From Atopobacter sp. AH10 (GTDB taxonomy: Bacteria > Bacillota > Bacilli > Lactobacillales > Aerococcaceae), in the NCBI RefSeq assembly GCF_003664595.1, contig NZ_QXPZ01000006.1, forward strand, positions 1 to 64,000: DNA of 64,000 nt, given 5' to 3'. The notes beneath the pieces were generated by a model. The model did no database searches, had not been told where the DNA came from, and worked only from the letters and a program-made list of their open reading frames with translations. The position numbers were made by a program, and so were the translations under genes. This document shows, one piece after another, positions 24,601-33,013 of this stretch; position 1 is the stretch's first letter, and every line of letters starts with the position of its first letter.

Positions 24601-27600
24601 GTCGATCAGGATGGTTATGAAATTGACCAAGCCCGTCATCTGACTGGTGACACCATCTTAGTCGATAAGAACAATCGCTTGATCAAGAGCTTTACTCTGA
24701 CCAAGCAAAAGGATGGCAGCTATGTCTTAACCGAAGTCGTGGATAAAGATCAAAAACCACGGACGATTAAAGTGGAAACAGGTAAAGGCATCCAAATAGG
24801 CGATGGCACCATCTATGTTGCTAGTGGCAACCGAATTGTAGCCAAGCCTGAATTGGATTCCAAGAATTATCTTTTAGATGAAGCGGGTCAGCTCATTAAA
24901 AAAGCGACTGAAGGATTAAGCGAAATAGCCGGTAAATTCTTCAGTAAGGTCAAAGAACTTTTCGAATTAAAAGAAAAGAAAGCCCAACAAGTGGATGGCA
25001 AAGACATGGATCTTTCCGATAAGAAGCGCTTGAAGGGGCAACCTGACCAATGGGTTAAAGATCCAGATGGCAAGATTCTCATCTATGACGCTCAAACAGG
25101 TAAAGTCTACGACCAAACGGGTGCGCTTTTACACAGCCGCCAAGGGGGACAATTTATTGTTCAAACCCTTGCAGACGGTAGTAAAAAGATCATCCCAGGA
25201 GACAACCTCTACGAACTCTTGCTTAAGACCAAGCTGTCCTTCAAGTTCCCTGGCTTCAAGACCGGGAATGCGGTCCACCATATCTATCAAACCGAGTGGG
25301 AAGCGACTTATCATGATCCAGCAACTGGTAAAGATGAGTCTGTCTTTGAAGGCGGGTCCTTCAAGACCTTCCATACTTTCCGTTTGAAATCTTTTGTGAT
25401 GCCAAATGCTTTCAATAAGCTGCCACCAAAAGAATTAGATGGTCAGACCAAGATGGACTTCGAGCTCTTTAATCTCTTGTACCGTCATGAAGGGGATCGC
25501 AAGCGGTCACACTTCTTGATCAAGTACATGACGCAAGAATTGATCAAACGGACTGAAGCCAATCCTTCGATTGAAGATAAAGATCAAGCCATTGGTGAGA
25601 TCAAGGCGACTTTTAAGACCTTAACAGGGAGAGACTATGATAGCTATATCTTAAAGACTATCGAAGAGAATAAGGCGCGTGATCTCTTAGCCAAATACGA
25701 AAAACTAACGGGTAAGGCCTTGACCTTGAACGACCAAGGCGACCTGGATGTGCCACGTGAACTGATCTGGACCTTGAATTTCAATAATCAAAACACAAGG
25801 TTCAGCTACCCTGATGAGTATGACAAGCAATTGGTCTTCCATGATTCGCATATGGATAACCGCTTAGTCTACAAGGACTTGATATTTAAGGCACCTCAAA
25901 AAGACTTGGACGGCTTTGCGATTCAAGCCTTTAAGGCTGGACGTCGCTTTGAACGGCCAAATCATTACTTTGGTATTGATGAAATCGACCGTATTCTCTT
26001 AGGTGTTCATCCTTATATCAAACGGGCTGACTTTATCGGCGTGGAAACGATTAAGGGCGAGGATATTCTAGCGGAATACAAGAAGGTTCTAAATGGCGGA
26101 AGCTCTGACTGGTTGTTTATTGATTCAGAGACTGGCCTCGTGCGAGTTCGCTTAATGCATCACTTCTATAAAGATGGCGAATCCCCAGTGATTGAAGAAT
26201 TCTTGAAGCAATTTGGCAAGTTGAAGAAGATCTTTAATCCTGAAGATAACACGACTGCAAGCATGAAAGCTCTTGAAGAAGCTATGGCTAAGGCTAACAT
26301 TGCCGGCGCACCTAAACAAAGCCCATGCTTCCACGAAATCGTGATGCACATGAAAGATCGGGTTCAAAAATCCAAACTTTCAGAAGCAGAGGCAGTTAAG
26401 CAGCTGAAGAAAGATTTAACAGCTTATCTTGAGTCTGTCATGTTAGGCGACAACAAATTATCGCCATTCAATCGTTTCAACGGCTTCTTCAATGCCTTCC
26501 AAATCTTCTTCAAGAAGGGCATCTCTGTTCCTGCGGCTAAATCCAAGCAAGTGCTCGTCACTTCGGTGATCAAGCCAAATGTCGATGTGCCTTATACCGA
26601 TGAGTATGGCCAATTATTGACCAACCGCGGTATCCTCTTGCAACAAGCACTTCGCAAGCTTTACCAAGCAGGCAAGGAAGAATTCGACGAGACTAAGTTA
26701 AAAAAAGCTGGTTTAAGCTTCAAAAAGAAGAAATTAGCGGACTTAAGCGATGCGGAATTGCGTCAGCTTTATGATTATCTCGCTAAACAAGTCCCAGATG
26801 ATAAAGTCAAAGCTTTAGTAGAGAAAGCAGACCCTGATAAGTCTGTTTATGGCTTCTTAGCTAAGAAGGGGTCTGACCTTGCTTTAGAAGACTTGATGGA
26901 TTCAAACAAGAAAGCACTTGAAAGCAATGGAAAATTGCTGAATCCAAATTACATCTGGCATGCTACTCAAAAGCAATATGTCCAAGTAGAATCAATTTTA
27001 GGTAAGGATTCTGATCGTTCCAAAGCACGGATCAATTTGATTGGCTATTATCTGCACAAAGCGGGCTACAACCGAGCTTTCTTTGGCAATGCGGGTTCAG
27101 AATATCTCTTAGGCCGTTCGGAAGAAATCAATCCGTTCAAGCCAGGCTATTCTTGGACCAATGTCTACTGTGGTGTCGGCATCGGTCACTGTATCACCGA
27201 AACCGGTGGCGAACCAGGTCAAGAGGGCGATCCTGCTAAAGCTGGCGATCACAACTTCAGTCTGAATAAGACCCAAGTGACCATCACCTATACACCAGAA
27301 GCACCAACTTCTGACAACCATAACAAGATAGTCAAGAAGACCTTAACGCCTGGTAGGGTGAAGCCTAATGATCGGGTGGACTTTGAAATGGGTCTAGGCT
27401 TGGATATGTTAGACCTGAAGACCAAGGAAGAAAATGGCAAGCTTGAAAAGCTTAATAAAGATTGGAAAGTGGACGACAAGGAACGTCAAAAATATGGCAC
27501 TAACGGCAAGGGCTACTACCTGCTGAAAGATGGCTATATTTTCGAAGTCTTACCAAAAGAAGTGGAATATGATGATCAATCGCGTGTGAAAGTCATCACC

Positions 27601-30600
27601 CACTGGCAACATCTACGCTACTTTAATCCAATCACTAATGAGTATGACAATGCCAATGCGAAGCGTTTCGCAGATGAAGCAGCACGTAAAGCCTTCGAAA
27701 ATGGTGTGAAATACTTCTATGTCAGTGACTTTAGCCTCTACTATGCGTCGCTTGCTGACAATAATCCATTGAAAGCTTTGATGGAAAAGGCAGGCATCCA
27801 TACCCTTAAGGGCCATGGCTTGATCGTACAATTGCCTGAATTTGAAGTGCCGAACTTCCAAGGCAAGGGGGCAGACCTCTTCACCTTGCAAGTTAAGGGA
27901 CTGAAAGTGAAGCAAACGGTCTGGGGACAAAAGACCAACAAAGTCAAATTCTCCTCCACCCCATGGATTGGCGGGTCAGAATCTAACTTTACGGTCGGTG
28001 AAGGTAAGACTCAAGCCAACAAGTATGTGCGCTGGTATGTACCGTCAGACTATGATAAGAGGTACGGTTATACTGGTTCAGCTAGCGAATGGCATCAAGG
28101 GACCGCTAAGCTGGACTTTGGTCAACGTTACGATTATAAGTTGGAATATACCTACCAAACGCTCGATACCGGTCGTTTGGGTGTGGGAACGGACATGCGT
28201 AACCTAGTCTTGACCGATAAATTGCCTCAAAAGGGCGGTAACAATGGCCTTACGCCTTATCTAGTCGGTCGAGTTAAAGTGGAAAATGGTGCCGGAGCTC
28301 AGTTCTTGATTGAATACAAGCTTGGGGACAAGTGGCTGACTGATCCAGACGATTGGAAGTTAGTCACGGAAATCCGTATCAGCCAAAAACTAGGCATGGG
28401 TGGCATTAAGGCTGGCGATACCGTTAGCTTTATTATCCCAATGCAAGTGCCAAGTCTAACCCTCAAAGTAGACGAAAATGGCAAACCTGTCTTTAAAGAT
28501 GGCAAGCCAGAATACGAAAACTTGGATCGCTTTAATTTCGACAAGCTATTTGCGGAAAACCAATTTGAGAGCAACGATAATAAGACTTCTAACAAGGTCA
28601 ATATCGAGCTTGATAAGACGACCTTCATGCACTTCTACAAGATTTGGCAGAAGGAAAAACGTAAGCAAGATGGTAGCTTTGAAGTGGAAACGGAGCCGAA
28701 TAATCAGTATCACGTACCGCTTCAAATCGATATCATCCAAACAGCCAAGAATGAGTTGGACAAGAAGGCTAAAGCGACTGAAAAGACGCATACACGGGTT
28801 TACTTGAATTACAACAATCGTTGGAATGGCTCCATTAGCGGCCTACCAACTGAATACAAGGCTTACCAAATCCTTACAGATAAAGATGGCAATGTGACTA
28901 AGACCTTAATCAAGCACTTGACTTATACTTACCGTGTGGTTGAAAATGCCAACAGTTTGAACGGCTATGCGCCAGTTGAAAAAGTGCAAAAAGTTGACTT
29001 GAAGAATGGTAATTCAGGGCTTGGTACAGGCTATATTTTCCGTAATATTCTGAATTTGACTCAGGTCAAAGCTGAGAAGAAATGGGAAAAGGGTGACAAG
29101 GTTCGTCCAGGTAGCTTAAGCCTGCAATTGCTGCAAGATGGTAAGGCTTATGGCAGTCCAAAAGCCCAATCATATCTTCACTATACTTGGTCAGATCTAC
29201 CAGTTTATCAAATGGATGAAAAGACGGGTCTAGTCAAGCGTGACGATAAAGGAAACTTCATTCGTTATCAATACACGGTCGTTGAGTTAAACAGCGATGG
29301 CAGCATAGTAGCTTGGATTGTTCAAGATCCTAAGAAGCCTGCTGAAGGCCAAGAAGGTATCTACCATAACGGCGATCATCAATTTGCCTTGACCTTAAAA
29401 GGTAATATGTATGATGGCTTCACTTTAAGCAACAAATACATCGTGCCTGATCGAGAAGTAAAAGCCAAGAAGGCTTGGGTGAACGGTAGCAAAGTTCGTC
29501 CAAGTGGTAAGGTCTACTTCAAGCTCTGGCGTAAGATTGGTGAAAAGGGTCAAGCAACTCCTATGGTAGGCTTGAAAGCCATTGGCAATGCTGACCAAGA
29601 AGTGACTTGGAAGAAGCTCGACAAGACGGATGATCAAGGTAATGAATATATTTATTTCGTTACTGAAGTAGATCAAAATGGTAAGGAACTCAAGCTTACT
29701 GATTTCACTAAGAAAGAGGACGGCTTGACCATTACCAATACTTACCAAATTCCGAAGACTAACGTCACAGCTAACAAGACTTGGATCGGCGGTGAAAAAT
29801 TCCGTCAAAAAGTCTACTTCAAGCTCTATCGTAAGATAGGTAAAGATGGTCAAGAGGAAGCGGTCGGTGAGCTGAAAGAAGTCGGCACATCGAATGCTTC
29901 TGTCACTTGGAATGATCTTGACAAGACGGATGATCAAGGGAATGTCTATAGCTACTTTGTCAAAGAAGTGGACGAAAAAGGCAATGATTTTGTTCCTAAA
30001 TACTTCAGCAAGTTGGAAAAAGATCTCACCGTAACCAACACCTATGTGTCACCTAAGATCGAGATTGAAGCGACGAAGAAATGGATCGGCGGCCAAGCCG
30101 TTCGACCTCAAGTCTACTTCAAGCTTTACCGTAAGGTTGGCGAATCTGGACAAGCCGAAGCAGTGGGTCAAGTAAAAGCAGTCGGTACGGCTGATCAAGA
30201 AGTCGTGACTTGGACTGATTTAGACAAGACCGATGCGGATGGTCAAGATTTTATCTATTTTGTCCAAGAAGTGGATCAAGCGGGCAATGAGTTTGTTCCT
30301 GAACACTTCAAGAAGGCAGAAGATGGTTTAACCGTGACCAATACTTTTGAAGTACCACGGACAGCCATCGAAGTGCGCAAGATCTGGCAAGGCGGTCCAG
30401 ACACGCATCCGACTATCACCATCCATTTATTACGCGATGGTCAAGTAGTGGATAGCATTCAATTAGCTAACGGCCAATTGACTTACCGCTGGACAGACTT
30501 AGCACTCACCGATCTAAGCGGACGCTCCTATGAGTACACAATTAAAGAAGATGCCGTTAACAACTATCAAAGCAAGATTTCCGGCAATGCCACTGACGGC

Positions 30601-30837
30601 TTTGAAATTGTCAACGAGTACATTCCTACCACCCCACCGGAAGTTCCAGAGATCCCTGGCAAACCAGAAAAACCAGAAAAACCTGGCAAACCAGAAAAAC
30701 CTGGCAAACCAGAAAAACCAGAAACTCCAACGCTTCCGCAAACCGGTGAAGGATCGGTAACTGCGCTCTACCTATTAGCAAGCCTCAGCTTTATACTTGC
30801 TGCTGGTTTAATCACTAGCAAAGGCTACAAAGAATAG
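21673..30837 (+). CDS. Giant LPxTG wall-anchored protein with five Cna-B-like repeats
   Basis: 3054 residues from ATG 21673, chosen because AAAGGAGGTGCATC precedes it; an upstream ATG at 21640 lacks an RBS. Signal peptide at about 1-30 without a YSIRK motif. Residues about 140-185 contain three 15-residue repeats (SESADEPEGRSELSK type, 45 bp). Next comes a helical region (to about 430), then a very large central part rich in 'DKEGK', 'DxxGN' beta-hairpin motifs that I cannot assign. It includes a Cys-containing segment 'VYCGVGIGHCITETGG' near residue 1835. Five Cna-B-type domains of about 100-130 residues start near 2461, 2592, 2694, 2794 and 2895 ('VKAKKAWVNG', 'ANKTWIGG', 'EATKKWIGG'). A Pro-Gly-Lys linker and LPQTGEG (about 3021), a hydrophobic helix and a short basic tail form the sortase signal. 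Probably an adhesin; ligand unknown. Confidence 0.9.
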   Translation: MKFNMLKSKLSLMLFLTMATSLMTPSVADTSEKVIGRLSQSTQQLDKVSEPAGGTKTEQDQSPVSKTEAEMITPMKDPLELDEASGALSKSEQEEGLGESKASKTPDSLPAEKSHKEDDGSTDRSNSQADSGSLQVKKENEESEPADEPEGRSDLSKSESADEPEGRSELSKSESTDEPEGRENDPAVESESSTDRSSKSVRLDISDTAKEVYNTYYKADPSGMKKEEQRYFKNALAHLKKLLDKPLNSEQYQKDLALAVQRLQAFELQNAGQKKKTQAPQVETLRNLVQAVNQADKLGRLNAQETEDANKLILAAQSLLEEKQPDLSQLKQMIDQMKALQASIPRARTSKESQDLLPAISQANQLLSEKLAETSKVPDKVKDDYQKVRQALENAIKQAETLADVKKQAPSDEVIVKSLTTLGQAKKAYQDFIQAHDSHMLSDYTEGDQDQEFNSYVNQGGLPSERLKENHYYVTNNTPIDLTLQLVSNKATGPVTLVVDVRGEQGQKVQINGLNVPGLTNQKIEKRSDGSTRVKLYYDNLGARFMTSQIVFNLLNGDFHDQVTLTAKLYRGNGFEADLTEVLAEKELQFTVTKSAYDKHPGVGPNANFGKPGSGEYSNPFAPGEDSYGQDAPNQENPLDAGHVDSNGKVLDDKHTKTIDFINRLIKDSQFKDKPLVAGPADPIQLNHIRVEVTIPESMGKKAKHILNKEGINYQEKDGKLFLELDLKQLEGKSIYQSNGQLYVGGQAIGGFNKVTDVLFTDHQGKLVYLDSEGKRHYVEEQDYLALGDSDYRMLPGNTTSIYDKEGKLVAKLIGDYLVDPKGNHLKLEDNQFKITKEKNRYRLIGDKLISFDQVYRPLDDNMYVTKDKEGKTVLVPNTQKLKGKYLHSDGKQFYGRILPQTDQGYVADREGKILDKAEWKTLAVFDTTGKYLGQATADGKGYVYKDFRIEKIGERWVVKDKDGKPSTYRFALAVGVDQDGYEIDQARHLTGDTILVDKNNRLIKSFTLTKQKDGSYVLTEVVDKDQKPRTIKVETGKGIQIGDGTIYVASGNRIVAKPELDSKNYLLDEAGQLIKKATEGLSEIAGKFFSKVKELFELKEKKAQQVDGKDMDLSDKKRLKGQPDQWVKDPDGKILIYDAQTGKVYDQTGALLHSRQGGQFIVQTLADGSKKIIPGDNLYELLLKTKLSFKFPGFKTGNAVHHIYQTEWEATYHDPATGKDESVFEGGSFKTFHTFRLKSFVMPNAFNKLPPKELDGQTKMDFELFNLLYRHEGDRKRSHFLIKYMTQELIKRTEANPSIEDKDQAIGEIKATFKTLTGRDYDSYILKTIEENKARDLLAKYEKLTGKALTLNDQGDLDVPRELIWTLNFNNQNTRFSYPDEYDKQLVFHDSHMDNRLVYKDLIFKAPQKDLDGFAIQAFKAGRRFERPNHYFGIDEIDRILLGVHPYIKRADFIGVETIKGEDILAEYKKVLNGGSSDWLFIDSETGLVRVRLMHHFYKDGESPVIEEFLKQFGKLKKIFNPEDNTTASMKALEEAMAKANIAGAPKQSPCFHEIVMHMKDRVQKSKLSEAEAVKQLKKDLTAYLESVMLGDNKLSPFNRFNGFFNAFQIFFKKGISVPAAKSKQVLVTSVIKPNVDVPYTDEYGQLLTNRGILLQQALRKLYQAGKEEFDETKLKKAGLSFKKKKLADLSDAELRQLYDYLAKQVPDDKVKALVEKADPDKSVYGFLAKKGSDLALEDLMDSNKKALESNGKLLNPNYIWHATQKQYVQVESILGKDSDRSKARINLIGYYLHKAGYNRAFFGNAGSEYLLGRSEEINPFKPGYSWTNVYCGVGIGHCITETGGEPGQEGDPAKAGDHNFSLNKTQVTITYTPEAPTSDNHNKIVKKTLTPGRVKPNDRVDFEMGLGLDMLDLKTKEENGKLEKLNKDWKVDDKERQKYGTNGKGYYLLKDGYIFEVLPKEVEYDDQSRVKVITHWQHLRYFNPITNEYDNANAKRFADEAARKAFENGVKYFYVSDFSLYYASLADNNPLKALMEKAGIHTLKGHGLIVQLPEFEVPNFQGKGADLFTLQVKGLKVKQTVWGQKTNKVKFSSTPWIGGSESNFTVGEGKTQANKYVRWYVPSDYDKRYGYTGSASEWHQGTAKLDFGQRYDYKLEYTYQTLDTGRLGVGTDMRNLVLTDKLPQKGGNNGLTPYLVGRVKVENGAGAQFLIEYKLGDKWLTDPDDWKLVTEIRISQKLGMGGIKAGDTVSFIIPMQVPSLTLKVDENGKPVFKDGKPEYENLDRFNFDKLFAENQFESNDNKTSNKVNIELDKTTFMHFYKIWQKEKRKQDGSFEVETEPNNQYHVPLQIDIIQTAKNELDKKAKATEKTHTRVYLNYNNRWNGSISGLPTEYKAYQILTDKDGNVTKTLIKHLTYTYRVVENANSLNGYAPVEKVQKVDLKNGNSGLGTGYIFRNILNLTQVKAEKKWEKGDKVRPGSLSLQLLQDGKAYGSPKAQSYLHYTWSDLPVYQMDEKTGLVKRDDKGNFIRYQYTVVELNSDGSIVAWIVQDPKKPAEGQEGIYHNGDHQFALTLKGNMYDGFTLSNKYIVPDREVKAKKAWVNGSKVRPSGKVYFKLWRKIGEKGQATPMVGLKAIGNADQEVTWKKLDKTDDQGNEYIYFVTEVDQNGKELKLTDFTKKEDGLTITNTYQIPKTNVTANKTWIGGEKFRQKVYFKLYRKIGKDGQEEAVGELKEVGTSNASVTWNDLDKTDDQGNVYSYFVKEVDEKGNDFVPKYFSKLEKDLTVTNTYVSPKIEIEATKKWIGGQAVRPQVYFKLYRKVGESGQAEAVGQVKAVGTADQEVVTWTDLDKTDADGQDFIYFVQEVDQAGNEFVPEHFKKAEDGLTVTNTFEVPRTAIEVRKIWQGGPDTHPTITIHLLRDGQVVDSIQLANGQLTYRWTDLALTDLSGRSYEYTIKEDAVNNYQSKISGNATDGFEIVNEYIPTTPPEVPEIPGKPEKPEKPGKPEKPGKPEKPETPTLPQTGEGSVTALYLLASLSFILAAGLITSKGYKE

Positions 30838-30876
30838 CTTTTTGTAGAGCTTAGTTGAATACTGACTTCTGACTAA

Positions 30877-30912
30877 AAAAGGTGCTAGCCCTCGTTTGGG
30901 TTAGCACCTTTT
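30877..30912 (+). terminator. Terminator of the giant surface protein gene
   Basis: AAAAGGTGCTAGCCC pairs with GGGTTAGCACCTTTT; loop TCGTTT. It lies 40 bp after the stop codon. Confidence 0.85.
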
Positions 30913-31180
30913 GTGTGTGTTTTATTTACTGAAAGCGATTCACATCCCGTCTGCTTTTGATATAATAGAATTAAATGAAAGCAATTTCTATTTTGTAGAG
31001 GAGAATGGTGAGGATAGCTTGCATAAGAGGATAATTCGTTCATGGCTAGACAGCTTAAGCTGAATGCTTCCTTTTGTTTTGGGAATAAAGCTCCCTAGTA
31101 GTTTCTCCTGATTGCAATAAACAAATAATGTATTCTTGAAATTATTTGCCTGTAGAAAAGCTTTTTTATTTGCCAGCATA

Positions 31181-31195
31181 TGAGAATGATTCTCA
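31181..31195. promoter_or_regulatory. Fur-box-like 7-1-7 palindrome
   Basis: TGAGAATGATTCTCA is a perfect 7-1-7 inverted repeat matching the Gram-positive Fur consensus TGATAATNATTATCA except for one symmetric substitution. It lies about 50 bp before the first ABC gene, which fits iron-dependent repression. Confidence 0.75.
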
Positions 31196-31243
31196 GTCAA
31201 TCAATAATAAATCAATAATCAATATAGAAAGGATGTGGATTTT

Positions 31244-33013
31244 TTGACTCAAAAGAAACAATCTACTCTCAAAAGGTTGATGAAGTATGGACAAGATAAA
31301 AAAATCTTTCTCTTTTTAGCCATGCTTTTATCTGCTTTGTCAGGTGTTTTATTACTTTTACCAATGGTTTATATCCATAGAATCATTAAAGAGCTTATTT
31401 TAACTGGAAGCCCCAATTTTGACCTTCTAAAGACTAACGCTCTTTATGCCGCTCTCTTACCTATGTTGGGCTTACTGCTCTATGCCCTAGCGACCCTTTC
31501 TTCTCATATTTTTGCTTTTGAAGTGGAAGAAAATATTGTGAACAGTTCTATGGAAAAGCTGTTAGAGATGCCACTTGGTTATTTCGAGGATAAAGAAAGT
31601 GGTAAGTTAAGAAATATTATCATAACAGGTGCAGGGGAAACGCATAGTATTTTAGCCCACCAATTACCAGATATGGCTTCAGCGATGATTTCGCCTATTG
31701 TTATTGTCATTTTTTTATTTCACTTTGATTGGCGTTTAGGTCTGGTTTGCTTACTACCTATTTCTGTAGGGATGGCCTTTATGGCGACAATGATGACAGA
31801 ACAGGGGAAGGCTGATCGAGAGGCTTACTACGGCAATTTGAATAATCTTTCTGCAGAATCGATCGAGTACGTGCGTGGGATACCTGTCGTTAAGGTATTT
31901 GGGCAAAGTGTACTTAGCTTTCGTCAATTATATCAAACAATCATGACCATGAAGTCTAGCGTCTTAAAAATGGCTTTGGGTTGGCAAAATAAGATGGCCT
32001 TGTATGAAGCTGTTACTGAAGCTACAGCCTTTTTCTTGGTTCCCGTTGCCATTCTGCTCATCTTGTACGGGGATGACCCGAATAAAATCATCGTTCATAC
32101 GATTATCTATCTATTAATTGGACCAATTTTTGGGATATTTGTCATGCGTAATGCCACGATCTCGCAATATATGTATTTTGCTAGTCAAGGCTTAGATAAA
32201 ATAGAGGAAGCTTTAGATTATCCTGAAATGTCGGAAGGAAGCGAAACAGAACTAGCATCGGGTGCTTTAGAGTTTAGAAATGTTTCTTTCTCTTATGCTG
32301 AGGAGAAAATTTTAGACCATGTATCCTTTAAGGTTAATAAAGGGGAAACAGTGGCTTTAGTCGGTGCTTCTGGCGGGGGAAAAAGTACGATAGCAAAGTT
32401 GGCTGCTCGTTTCTATGATCCTCAAGATGGGAATGTTTTTATCGCTGGTAAGGATATTAAGGATTACACGAAAGCAAGCTTGATGGCAAATATAGCTATG
32501 GTCTTTCAAAATGCCAAGCTCTTCAAACAAAGTCTAAGAGCTAATCTTTTAATGGGCAAGACTAATGCTAGTGATGAGGACTTGGAGACCGCTTTGAAAG
32601 AGGCGGGAGCAAGTGAGATTATTACCAGTCTCCCTCAAGGCCTTGAAACAATTTATGGTAGCAAGGGTACTTACTTATCAGGTGGGGAAGCGCAACGTCT
32701 AGTTCTCGCTCGAGCTTTTTTAAAAAATCCCGACTATCTTATTTTAGACGAAGCGACCGCTTTTGCTGATCCAGAAAATGAAAAGCAAATTATCAAAGCC
32801 TTGCATCGCTTGGCGAAAAATAAAACGACCCTTATGATCGCTCATCGTTTATCATCAGTGGTGGATGTGGATCGCATATTAGTGGTTGAAAAGGGACAGA
32901 TTGTAGAAGCAGGCCGGCATGAAGAATTATTAGCAAAAGAAGGCCTTTATGCCAAGATGTGGAAAGAGTATCAAGAAAGTTGCAAGTGGGAAATAGGAGG
33001 GAAAAATGATTAA
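31244..33013 (+). CDS. ABC transmembrane ATPase, YbtP-like half
   Basis: 589 residues from the TTG at 31244, which has AAAGGA ten bases upstream; a GTG at 31235 is too close to that site. Six membrane helices (about 20-300), including the 'LEMPLGYFEDKESGKLRNII' coupling region. ATPase domain: Walker A GASGGGKST, signature LSGGEAQR, Walker B YLILDEATAFADPENE and switch His IAHRLS. Exporter-fold ABC pairs of this kind behind Fur boxes (YbtPQ, Irp6/IrtAB type) act as siderophore or iron importers. That role is inferred here from the Fur-like box and gene pairing. The downstream gene overlaps by eight bases. Confidence 0.85.
   Translation: MTQKKQSTLKRLMKYGQDKKIFLFLAMLLSALSGVLLLLPMVYIHRIIKELILTGSPNFDLLKTNALYAALLPMLGLLLYALATLSSHIFAFEVEENIVNSSMEKLLEMPLGYFEDKESGKLRNIIITGAGETHSILAHQLPDMASAMISPIVIVIFLFHFDWRLGLVCLLPISVGMAFMATMMTEQGKADREAYYGNLNNLSAESIEYVRGIPVVKVFGQSVLSFRQLYQTIMTMKSSVLKMALGWQNKMALYEAVTEATAFFLVPVAILLILYGDDPNKIIVHTIIYLLIGPIFGIFVMRNATISQYMYFASQGLDKIEEALDYPEMSEGSETELASGALEFRNVSFSYAEEKILDHVSFKVNKGETVALVGASGGGKSTIAKLAARFYDPQDGNVFIAGKDIKDYTKASLMANIAMVFQNAKLFKQSLRANLLMGKTNASDEDLETALKEAGASEIITSLPQGLETIYGSKGTYLSGGEAQRLVLARAFLKNPDYLILDEATAFADPENEKQIIKALHRLAKNKTTLMIAHRLSSVVDVDRILVVEKGQIVEAGRHEELLAKEGLYAKMWKEYQESCKWEIGGKND

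Larger units (their letters stand above)
30838..31243. other. Intergenic region before the iron-type ABC pair
   Basis: Holds a terminator (30877-30912), a TATAAT-like box near 30959 and the Fur-like palindrome at 31181. Short reading frames here (for example 16 codons from about 31041) have no support. Nothing else is recognised. Confidence 0.5.

Noticed and set aside
30988-31200. Minus-strand 70-codon frame before the iron-type ABC pair
   Set aside because: No RBS, no family resemblance, and it overlaps the Fur-like box and promoter region.
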